64,000 nt of DNA from Brassica napus (lineage: Eukaryota > Streptophyta > Magnoliopsida > Brassicales > Brassicaceae). The stretch is taken from contig NW_026015087.1 of assembly GCF_020379485.1 (NCBI RefSeq), positions 150,688 to 214,687 on the forward strand, in the 5' to 3' direction. The first letter of the stretch is position 1. Every line of letters begins with the position of its first letter. The position numbers were made by a program, and so were the translations under genes. Shown in pieces: positions 20,974-31,666 of the stretch. The notes under the pieces were generated by a model. That model had not been told where the DNA came from, searched no databases, and saw nothing but the letters and a program-made list of their open reading frames with translations.

Positions 20974-21129
20974 AACCTTACTCTTGAGACCTAAAACTTT
21001 TCTTTCTTCCGCAAATTCTCTGTGTTCTAATTCTATTTTTGGCAAAGTTCATCTTGTTCTTGATTCTTTGTTTCCAGAATTTGCCAAAAATAGCAAAGAC
21101 CATCCGAAACCTTTTCCTTTCTTTCTCTC

Positions 21130-23759
21130 TTGATGGATACCTCTGAGAACACACAGATGGTGATGATACCAGTCACACTCAAGGGTCCTAACTACCTGAC
21201 ATGGGCAAGACTTGGCAAAACAGCTCTCGGGGGCAGAAGTCTTTGGGAAATTGTTGAAGAAGGCCGCCCCACCAAGAAGACTGTCCTAGGAGAGGATGGC
21301 AAAGAGGTGGTGGTTGCGGATGCTGGGGAGAAGAAGAAAGGTCAGGAGGACCTCATGGTGTTGTCTATCATCCAGAATAGCCTCGCTCCTTCTCTCCAAG
21401 AGGCTTATGCCTTTTGTGAGACTTCCAAAGAGTTGTGGGACACTCTTAAGAAGGTGTATGCCAATAAATCCAACATAAGCAAGGTGTATGAAGTGAAAGG
21501 AGCCATCAACTCCCTCAGTCAAGAGGACACAGACTTTGATGCTCACTTTGGGAAGTTCCGGTCCCTATGGGCTGAGCTAGAGATGCTCAGGCCAGCCACT
21601 GTCGACCCAGATGTTCTCCATGAGAGGAGAGAGCAGGATAAGGTCTTTGCCTTACTACTTAACCCGGGGTATGATGACCTAATCAGGCACATACTGAGGA
21701 ACAAGGAGCTTCCCTCCCTTGATGAAGTGTGTGCTGAGATTCAAAAGGAGCACGGCTCAGTGGGTCTCTTTAAGAGAAAGGGAGAGATGGTGATGGCCAA
21801 TCAAGCTGAAGGAGCCGAGAACAAACCTGCCGGAGTAGCCAACAAAGGATACTACAAGCCGGAGGATAAGAAGGTGTGGGTGTGTGACCACTGCAAGAAG
21901 AAGGGTCATGGGAAGGACAAGTGCTGGATCCTTCACCCACATCTCAAACCGGCCAAATTCAGAACTGAAGGAAGGGCCAACTACTCGGGTGACATTGGAG
22001 AGACATTCAACCGCTCTCAAGCTGTTGAGGAGAAGAAGCATGGCCATGATGATACCATCAAGAAGTCTGACATTGAGGCTCTCATCAAAGCTCTTAAGGA
22101 GTCCGGTAACACCCTTGGAACTTCTCTTAATGCTACTTATCACACGCCTAGAGGTCTCTTTACTTCTTATCAAGTAGCTCACCAAACTGAGAGAGTTAAG
22201 CCTTTAGTTATAGACTCAGGCGCCTCTCACCATATGATAAGTGATGTTAACTTGATTAGTAACATAGAACCTGTGATAGGCAATGTGATGATAGCTAATG
22301 GTGATAAAATTCCAATTAAGGGAGTAGGAACACTTAAGCTGTTTGATAAAGACTCTAAAGCTTTCTACATGCCTACTTTTGCCTCTAACCTTCTATCTGT
22401 AAAAAGGGCTACTACTGATCTAAATTGTAATGTCATATTTAGTCCTAATGAAGTTGTGTTTCAGGATATTGAGACTCTTAAGTTGATTGGCAAAGGTGTG
22501 ACAAAGGGAGATCTCTACCTTCTTGAAGACGCCAAGACTCCTTATTTATCTTCAGCTTTTAGTTCAATTCCTGTTTTAGATCATGATGTATTGTGGCATG
22601 CTAGGCTAGGCCATCCTCATTCCCGTGCACTGAACTTGTTGTTACCTGATATTTCTTTTAAAAATGATGGCTGTGAAGCTTGTATCCTTGGTAAACATTG
22701 CAAGACCGTTTTCCCTAAGTCATCTACAATCTATGAAAATTGCTTTGATCTTATACACTCTGATGTTTGGACTGCACCATGCATATCTAGGGAGAATCAT
22801 AAGTATTTTGTCACATTTATAGATCAGAAATCAAAATATACTTGGCTGACTATGATTCCAACTAAAGATAGAGTGCTAGATGCTTTCATTAACTTCCAAA
22901 CTTACATAACTAATCAATTCAATGTTAAGATCAAAGTGTTCAGGTCAGACAATGGGGGGGAATACACAAGTCATGGTTTCAAAAATCACCTAGCCAAGCA
23001 TGAAATACTTCATCAAACGAGCTGTCCATATACACCCCAACAGAATGGGGTGGCTGAGAGGAAAAACCGACACCTTATGGGCGTGGCCAGATCCATGATG
23101 TTTCAGACCAATGTTCCTAAGCGGTTCTGGAGTGATGCAGTCATGACAGCATGTTATCTGATCAACCGCACCCCAACCAGAATCCTTGGTGATCTCACAC
23201 CATATGAGGTACTGAACAAAAGAAAACCCTCTATTGATCATTTACGTGTATTTGGTTGCTTGTGTTATGTCTTGCAGCCAGATGGACAGAGAAACAAGTT
23301 TGAGCCACGGAGCACCAAGGCAGTTTTCCTTGGCTATTCCACTACCCAAAAGGGGTATAAATGCTATGTTCCAGAGGCCAGGAGGGTCTTAGTCTCCAGA
23401 GATGTAAAGTTTGTGGAATCCAGAGGATACTTTGAGAAGAAAAGTTGGGATGAGCTCAAGGATCTCTCTCAACCTTCCTCGGACAGAGCAGACACACTAA
23501 GGCGGCTTATGCAGAACTTGGGAATCAGTTTGTTTCCATCTGCTGGCACTCAGGACACTGGAGCTGTTCCGGAGACAGTGAGAGCTCCACAAGATTCTAC
23601 AACAACCCATCATCCTCATCCTGATCCTGAAGGGGGGGAACAACAATGATCATGAGGGTGAGAGCAATGATCCTAATGTTCATGATCCGGATGAGCAGAT
23701 GCAGCAAGAGGCTGACCAAACCGCTGATGTGAACTCTGGAGGAGCCGAATCAAGTGGAC
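21130..23759 (+). pseudogene. A gag-pol block 1: Gag, protease, integrase (frameshifted at its end)
   Basis: ATG at 21130 opens Gag, with NYLTWARLGKTALG near the N-terminus and a CCHC zinc knuckle starting at Cys252. The protease motif DSGAS begins at D362. The integrase has HHCC (WHARLGHPH ... CEACILGKHC) and catalytic D545, D607, E643. The open frame stops at 23649 because a run of seven Gs (about 23633) shifts it. A' has six there and stays open. The remaining 110 bases to B keep the old frame (SSGQE before the AAGAA duplication), which continues at 29031 in RT. Compared with E the gag is about the same size. Confidence 0.93.
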
Positions 23760-23764
23760 AAGAA

Positions 23765-24740
23765 TATGAGATTTGTAGAGTTCTCTTCTCTTGTTGTATG
23801 TGTGTGTGTATACTCCAATGGAGAAAGATGAGAGCTTGTTCTAGGTGATTTAGAAAGAGAGATTGATGAGAGTGTTTATGAGAGAATAAGAGACTTAGGA
23901 ACAAAGATTAAGAGACTGAGAGATTAGGAGAATAAGAGATTAGAGATTAGGGTTTTAGATTCAAGAACAAGTTTATCATTCATGAAGTGGAGAGGGGAAA
24001 TCCCCCTTACTCCCTTAGTTCTCTTACAAACGACATTACTCAGCTTATATATGAGCTTCACACAACTCAGATCATAAACCTAGATCCTAAGGCTGTAAAT
24101 ACAAGATAGAATGGATGGTAAGGATGAGAGAAGACTGGTCTTGATGTGGCTGGAGCTAGCTGGCGACTTTGGACTGAATGGAGAGCTCAGATTGCTTCAT
24201 TTGAATGAAGGGAGGAGATTGGTCTTGCTGTAAAGGTAAAGCACCTTTACCTTTCCAGCTTGCACATACAGCTCACTCTGATCCCTTTGGTATATTCCCT
24301 TTCCCTCTCACACTTCAACGGTCACTATAGGAAAGGATAGAATCAGAGTGAACCGCCCTCACATTGCACATCTTGATTTGGGCTGAACCGGATGACTTGG
24401 GCGTGTGGAGTGGCCGTACGGTTGATGGTATGGACCTCCTGTCCGTACCACAATCCCTAACTATGCACATTGCCTTATCTCCTTCTTGACTGATCCCAAA
24501 CACCTTCATGATTCACCCTAGACCGTACAAGGCCGTACTGAACGCCCTATCTTTGCACCACACTTCCATCTTCTCTCTAACTCCTCCAAAGCCTTCACAT
24601 GATCAGTCTAAGTCTTTCCTAGACTTAACTTCACAAGATAACTACTTCAGAACACTTCTGAAGCTTGATTGAACTCTTCTAGACATCTTCTAGAGCTTGC
24701 CCTATTGTTGTACAAGCTCTATCTTCTCTTCAGTTCAACA
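23765..24740 (-). repeat. B 3' LTR (976 bp)
   Basis: On the plus strand it runs from TATGAGATTTGTAG to CAGTTCAACA. GTACGG-type motifs are at about 24412-24450 and 24523-24540. It matches 28050-29025 and 1851-2826. Confidence 0.92.
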
Positions 24741-26705
24741 CTCCCCCTCAAGCTTGACCTCTTCATGGAACTGGTTTGAAGTCTCCCCCTCTCAACTGAC
24801 TTCACAGCCTTCTTAGAGAAGCTAGGATACGACCAGATCATCTTCAAAGCACCAGTGAGGCTGATCAACACTTCATACACGGCTTGCCCTCTTCATAGAA
24901 CTGGTTTGGATCTCCCCCTCTCAACAGACTTTATAGCCACCTTAGAGAAGCTAGGAAATGACCAGGAACACCTTTAGTGAGGCTCAAGCAATGGTACCTG
25001 ATACATTATCCCAAAGGTGCATCAGTACCTATCAAAAACAAGAAAATGAATATCCTGCATCACATTTGATGCACACAATCTCACAATTCAATCATAATCA
25101 TCTTATGTATCTTTTCAAGCCCAAGCAATGAAATAAGATGAATGAAAAAGATTGAAAAGAGTTTTAAAAGTCTAAGGGAACTTCCCTTGTGTTTTTGTGA
25201 GTTTCCTAACTCGGCCAATGCACCATCTTCATGGCATCATCAACTTCTTGGAACGGCAGAATGGATTCATCAGCTTCTCCTCAATCACCTCTCATTGAAG
25301 CCGCATTGATGGAGAGCTTTCTTCCTCACTCTCCAAGGCTGCTCTGAACAGCCTCTTGCCTAGACACGCCACTGACTTGGTCCGGTTGATGATCCTTGAA
25401 GAAGCTTGTGACCATGGATCATATGCATTAAGACTCCCCCTCAAGCTTAGAACCGAGACTAGAAGGAGCTAAGCTTGTGATGATCCTATGCATCTCCATG
25501 GTCTAATAACGATCATCTTTCATGATAGCTTTCTTCTTGTGAGTTTACTCTCTTCCTTAACCAGGAACTAGGGTGTTTGAATCACCATAGAGAGTCTCAC
25601 AAGACACACTTCTCATTGCATAATGACCCATGCTACACTTCCTGTAGTCTTTGGACTGGATATGTCCAATGGTATTATGCAATGGCCATCTCTCATTGCA
25701 TAATCAATCACACTACACTTCCTGTAGATTATGGACTAACATGTCCTAGTGATGATATGCAATGGCACAAGACCTTTGTCACTACATTCTTAGCTGTTGG
25801 CGAGTTACATGTATCACTTTCCTTGTGTACCTAACACCACCACAACTCAATGCAAGATCAGATCATCCCATTGGGATCAAACCAAGATAATTTATCCTGT
25901 TTGATCACAATCCTAAAGCATTAACTATATGAATGCAACAGGTTCAATCCATGAGACATATTAATCAAGACCAATGATGCAAGCAACTTAGACAATTTCT
26001 AAGGGTTAGGAGGTTTGCTTACAAACAAGAGATCCGAGCTGATCTCTTGAACCTCCATGGGCACGGTTCACTTGAACTTGGCAGATTTGATGCTTGGATT
26101 CAGTATCCAACACCTCTCCTTGGTGTGCCCATCCCTCTTGCAATGCTCACTCTCCAAGCATCTCACACCAGAAGCTTATTGAGTAGCTTTCTTCTTCCCT
26201 CTACTTCGGCTGGATCACTCCATGATCAGCTTGCAATGGTCTTGGTTTAAATTGCATCACCCTCCTGGTGATGCTCTTTCTTTGCATGTCGACTGTCCTC
26301 TCTACACTCATCTGATGTGTAGGCTATGGTGACTAAACCACCATGGACAGAACCACAAGTCATCTCTCCATTGTCATAACATCCTCTCTACCCTCTTTGG
26401 AGCAGGCTGTGGACTTCCCACAGAATGTTGGCAACAGGCTTCATTTTATCATTCTATTGTAATGATAAGGAGGGAACAGGTCTTGAACTTTAGCTCTTCA
26501 GGTTGATCATTTGAATCCCCACCGCAAGCTTGAGACCGAGGATAGGGGAGATCCAAGCTTGAAATGAGCCTCAATGAACTTCAAGACCAGGAGCACATCA
26601 CCCTAACAGCTGCGCTTAAATCACTGATCCACCCTTTTGCCTTTAGCTTCAAGTACCCTCAGATCACCGGCCTTCCTCATGGCTTAGGTGGTGACCTTCT
26701 TCTTC

Positions 26706-26922
26706 TTGTGTGTCTTGAACCAGGAGCTCAACAACCTCGTGGCCTGCGCTTCTTAAACCGGCTTCTACACACAAAAACCTTCCCAATGCTCCACACAATG
26801 GTTGGTCTTCCGCTTGTATGTCTTGAACCAGGAGCTCAACAACCTCGTGGCCTGCGCTTCTTAAACCAGCTTCTACACACAAGTATCTTCCCATTGCTCC
26901 ACACAATGGTTCAAGTCTTCCT
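26706..26922. repeat. Two-unit tandem repeat of about 108 bp in B
   Basis: TGTCTTGAACCAGGAGCTC begins at about 26710 and again at about 26818. Each unit continues through GTGGCCTGCGCTTCTTAAAC and CTTCTACACACA to CCACACAATGGTT. The copies differ at a few bases and create a 159-codon plus-strand frame (26564-27043) with an internal protein repeat. I regard that frame as a by-product. Confidence 0.75.
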
Positions 26923-28036
26923 CTTGTCTTGGATAGGTGGTGAGCAGAGAACACTTCTTGTGAACCTGAAACACCACTCAAACTCCAGCAAGGATAAGAC
27001 ACAAGAGTATTGGAATCAATCCTTGATTAATCATCAAGTTTGATTCCCAATCTCACCAGCATTGCAACAAATTTAAAGCAAGTCATTTTCAAGTTCTATC
27101 TTTGCAAGCAATCTCTCTAAGCACAAGCATTTTCTTTTTCAGATTATGCAAGCTACTTAGGCATTTTTAAAGCTTCTTTACTCAGCATTTAGACATGAAT
27201 CTAATGCTTCAATGTAAGACAGCCACAAGACTATATTCAACAGCTTTCAATTCGGTTTCAATCCATGTATGCAAGCAGATTCAATCAATCACAACAAGCA
27301 TTATTATGAACCGGAGATAAGCATATTAACTACCTAGTAATCCTAGTAATACTGTTAAATTACTAGTCCTTTTAAAGCACTTACACAACTGCTAGTAAAC
27401 TTAGTATAACTAGTACGATGAAAGGATTACTAGGGAACCAAGCTCTTTAAGCATCCTGGGACAGATTCTAAATTCATTTTATTTCATTTAGTAATCTTTT
27501 AAACAGTCCTCAGGTTTTCAATCACAACACAACATCACAACCAGTCAACAACACAAGCTCATTATCAAGATGGTTTATAGAATTGCTTACAACAAGGAAC
27601 CAGGTTGATTCCTTTTGCATTTTGTGAAACCGGCCATGACTGTTGTGGGAACTGAGAGTCTAGATCATCACCCACCTCCTTCTCCTTCAGTTCATGGCCA
27701 CCATCTTGTACCATCAACTCAAAAGACCCCTCCTTTCTTCAGAACATCTAGGCGCCAAGCTCTTGACACCATACTCTTTTAGCCTGATGTGAAACTTCTC
27801 TTGGACAAGGAGCTTTGGAGTCAGGTTAGTTAGGCCTCTCCATACACCTTTGCCTCCAAGGATAATCTCCATCTGAGCAGGTAGAGAACAGGATGAGGAA
27901 CCAAGGAAACTCGCCAAGTTTCAGCCTTCTTCTTCGTAAGGGACTGAACTGGATGGGAAAGCGTCAATGGTTTGGTTTTGAGCTGAGGCGTGAGCTGTGG
28001 ACTTGCGGAAGCTTCAGCTCAGGTTCTGATGAACCT

Positions 28037-28049
28037 GGCTCTGATACCA
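28037..28049 (-). other. B primer binding site
   Basis: On the minus strand TGGTATCAGAGCC directly follows the 5' LTR end CTCATA. Confidence 0.85.
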
Positions 28050-29025
28050 TATGAGATTTGTAGAGTTCTCTTCTCTTGTTGTATGTGTGTGTGTATACTC
28101 CAATGGAGAAAGATGAGAGCTTGTTCTAGGTGATTTTGAAAGAGAGATTGTTGAGAGTGTTTATGAGAGAATAAGAGACTTAGGAACAAAGATTAAGAGA
28201 CTGAGAGATTAGGAGAATAATAGATTAGAGATTAGGGTTTTAGATTCAAGAACAAGTTTATCATTCATGAAGTGGAGAGGGGAAATCCCCCTTACTCCCT
28301 TAGTTCTCTTACAAACGACATTACTCAGCTTATATATGAGCTTCACACAACTCAGATCATAAACCTAGATCCTAAGGCTGTAAATACAAGATAGAGTGGA
28401 TGGTAAGGATGAGAGAAGACTGGTCTTGATGTGGCTGGAGCTAGCTGGCGACTTTGGACTGAATGGAGAGCTCAGATTGCTTCATTTGAATGAAGGGAGG
28501 AGATTGGTCTTGCTGTAAAGGTAAAGCACCTTTACCTTTCCAGCTTGCACATACAGCTCACTCTGATCCCTTTGGTATATTCCCTTTCCCTCTCACACTT
28601 CAACGGTCACTATAGGAAAGGATAGAATCAGAGTGAACCGCCCGCACATTGCACATCATGATTTGGGCTGAACCGGATGACTTGGGCGTGTGGAGTGGCC
28701 GTACGGTTGATGGTACGGACCTCCTGTCCGTACCACAATCCCTAACTATGCACATTGCCTTATCTCCTTCTTGACTGATCCCAAACACCTTCATGATTCA
28801 CCCTAGACCGTACAAGGCCGTACTGAACGCCCTATCTTTGCACCACACTTCCATCTTCTCTCTAACTCCTCCAAAGCCTTCACATGATCAGTCTAAGTCT
28901 TTCCTAGACTTAACTTCACAAGATAACTACTTCAGAACACTTCTGAAGCTTGATTGAACTCTTCTAGACATCTTCTAGAGCTTGCCCTATTGTTGTACAA
29001 GCTCTATCTTCTCTTCAGTTCAACA
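28050..29025 (-). repeat. B 5' LTR (976 bp)
   Basis: Partner of 23765-24740. It ends ...CAGTTCAACA at 29025 before the second AAGAA. Confidence 0.92.
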
Positions 29026-29030
29026 AAGAA

Positions 29031-30513
29031 GATGTACAAGAGGTGCAGCAGCTTAGGAGAAGCACAAGACAGAGGAAACCGGCTTCAAACTGGAACAACA
29101 CTAGAGTATACTTCAACGCAGAGGCAGTAGCTCACCCACCCAGTGCCGTGTGCTCCCTTGCTTACTATCCAGAAGAACATCAAGCCTTTGTGGGTTCATT
29201 GGATCAGGAATGGATACCAAGAACATATGCAGAAGCTATGGACAATGATGAATGGAGGGAATCAGTGAATGATGAAATGGGAGCTATGGAAAGAAACAAC
29301 ACCTGGTATGAGACAGAGCTTCCAAGAGGGAAGAAAGCCGTGACCAGTAGACTCATACACACCATCAAGTATCTTGCAAATGGGAAACCAGAAAGAAAGA
29401 AGACCAGGCTGGTGGCAAGAGGATACACACAAGTGTATGGAGAAGACTATCTAGACACCTTTGCACCAGTGGCCAAGCTTCATACAATCCGGATAGTTCT
29501 CTCACTAGCAGTGAACCTAGAGTGGGATCTTTGGCAAATGGATGTGAAGAATGCTTTCTTACAAGGTGAACTAGAAGATGAAGTATACATGAGGCCACCT
29601 CCCGGAATGGAAGAGATGGTGAAACCAGGGAATGTTCTTAGACTCAGGAAGGCTATCTATGGCTTAAAGCAATCACCAAGAGCCTGGTACCACAAGCTGA
29701 GTACTACACTGAATGGAAGAGGCTTTGTGAAGTCTCAAGCTGATCATACACTCTTTACTCTCACAAGCAAGCAAGGCATTGTGGTAATCCTAGTCTATGT
29801 GGATGATATCATCATCACTGGTAGTAACAAGGAGGGAATCAACTCAACCACGACATTCCTCAAGACTGCATTTGACATCAAGGATCTAGGAGAGCTGAAG
29901 GAAGGATTGTTTCTGTCCCAAAGAAAGTACACCTTGGACATCCTAAAGGAGGTAGGAGACCTTGGAGGAAGACAGGCCAAGACACCACTAGAGGAAGGCT
30001 ACAAAGTATTGCGAGAGGGGGAGTATGATGACACTCCATTTGAGGATGTCAAGCAGTATAGGAGGATGGTTGGGAAGCTGATATATCTCACCATTACTCG
30101 GCCAGATGTGTGCTTTGCAGTTAATCAAGTAAGCCAGCACATGCAAACTCCCAAGGTTCATCATTGGAACATGGTGGAAAGAATCCTAAGATACTTGAGA
30201 GAGGCTCCGGGTCAAGGTGTGTGGATGGCTTGCAACAAAAACACTGAGGTGATTGGATATTGTGATGCGGATTGGGCTGGGGACAGAGTGGACAGAAGGT
30301 CAACCACTGGCTATTGTCCATTCATAGGAGGAAATTTGGTCACATGGAAGAGCAAGAAGCAGAAGGTAGTGTCTTGCTCAAGTGCTGAAGCAGAATACAG
30401 ATCAATGAGGAAGTTAACTAGTGAGCTTATCTGGATTAAGGGGCTTCTAGGCGACTTGGGGATTGAGATCACTACTCCAATGACCATGCATTGTGACAAC
30501 CAAGCCGCAATAC
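29031..30513 (+). pseudogene. A gag-pol block 2: reverse transcriptase and most of RNase H
   Basis: It continues A's frame after B: LRRSTRQRKPASNW, then RT with WQMDVKNAFLQGELEDEV, AIYGLKQSPRAW and YVDD (about 29797-29808). RNase H follows with DADWAGD, SSAEAEYRSM and HCDNQAA, where I is inserted. Just after DIKDLGE the peptide passes to LKEGLF; relatives have YFLGIELCRSK between, so 33 bp are lost in frame near 29900. That conserved RT segment follows the catalytic site, so A's RT is probably inactive even without the insertions. Confidence 0.92.
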
Positions 30514-31583
30514 TGGTGTGATCCTGATCAGGATTGGAATCAATGGATTGAAGCCAATGTATGGGTCAGCTATACCACTGATCATGGTGCAGTTTAATGG
30601 ACAGTATCATACTCTTATTGGCATGATCTATGAGGTTCTGGATAGAGAGAAGAGAAGAACTGTTGGTACTGCCTTGAAACAGCTTGAACAAAGAGGATTC
30701 AACCAACTGAGCTTAACAGGAGCTATGGAGACCATTCACCTCGTCCAAATATGTATGGAGAACAAGGAAAACATGTCAGGAAGTTTCTGGATTGGGCTAT
30801 ATTTGGATCTAGGCGAAATAAGGCTTTTTCGGTCCAAAAAGAGAGTTGCAGCCAGAATCTTGATCCACTTGCTTTCTAGCTGGCCTAACAGGACGTGGAG
30901 GATCTAAAGCTCATTAGGAGACACTCCAAATCAAGTTCAAGTCGTGGCCCATCATAAACCAAAGAAGAACCAGCTTGTTGGTTTGATTTAATTGCAATGT
31001 AATGGGTTTAGTTTATTGGGCTTTCATTTAATTTAAACCAAAGACAATTAGGAATTAGAGTAAACCAGATTTGGGTAGATTAGTATTTAAAATTAACCAA
31101 TTTCGAATTGGATTAGGAGATTAAACCATCTTGGTTTAAATTTAGGGTTTTCAGTTTTATTCTTTTAACATATGTAGCCACGTTTTGGCATGAAAAATCA
31201 ATAAATCGACATTTTTTTTCAACTTCTTGTTTTGAGTTTTCTCTCAATTCTGCTGGTGTGTAATATCCAGCTTGGGTTCTCTGATTTGGTGTGCCATATC
31301 CAGATCAGAAGCCTTGGAGTATCAGGAGGCGAGCCATCTCTCTTGTGTCCCACATCAATCCACAAACCTTGATACAGATCGAGTCTTTGATTCTCTGTTT
31401 GCAAGGATTATCTCTGTGATCCATTCTAGACACTAAGCAGGGTGATCCTGTGTCTGTGGAGCAGAAAAAAAAATCTTTATAGCATCCCATAGCTCTAAGG
31501 AAAAGACCATATCCATCACCTTTCATCCACCCACGCCCCCTTCAAGTGATCCAGGGAGAGACAGCCATTCCAGGGCTGCACCA
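30514..31583 (+). repeat. I 5' LTR (1070 bp)
   Basis: TGGTGTGATCC to GGGCTGCACCA. It begins with the 3' end of the element's ORF (frame open to 30907), because the ORF of the intact element runs into its 3' LTR. Confidence 0.93.
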
Positions 31584-31666
31584 AGTGGTATCAGAACCTC
31601 TTGAGGGTTAGGGTTTGAAGTTTTAACAAGGGAGCAAGAAATCTATCAGTTAACAAACTGTATTCT

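Larger units (their letters stand above)
24741..28049 (-). other. B interior: no supported gene
   Basis: 3.3 kb with only short frames. It lacks the 3' UTR hairpin that B' retains, owing to a deletion of about 245 bp between two AGCTT words at about 24752. It contains the hairpin pair at about 25612-25775 and a two-unit tandem repeat at about 26710-26925. The purine-tract-like string CTCCCCCTCAAGCTTAGA at about 25435 suggests old 3' ends were captured. Both strands were read; nothing resembles Gag, protease, integrase or RT. Confidence 0.7.
23765..29025 (-). mobile_element. B: non-coding copia-type LTR element inside A
   Basis: The LTRs are 23765-24740 and 28050-29025, both 976 bp with about seven differences. 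Target duplications AAGAA are at 23760-23764 and 29026-29030. The primer site (28037-28049, minus strand) and the purine tract next to 24740 give the orientation. The 3.3 kb interior has no recognisable copia domain, so it would need proteins from another element. Its LTR ends, primer site and purine tract resemble C, E and F. Confidence 0.92.

Noticed and set aside
26564..27043. 159-codon plus-strand frame with internal protein repeat in B
   Set aside because: It is produced by the two-unit 108 bp DNA repeat, runs against B's orientation, has no known domain and no supporting context.
24741..28049. Captured host gene inside B
   Set aside because: No frame, splice pattern or recognisable peptide supports one; the short frames carry no domain I can identify.
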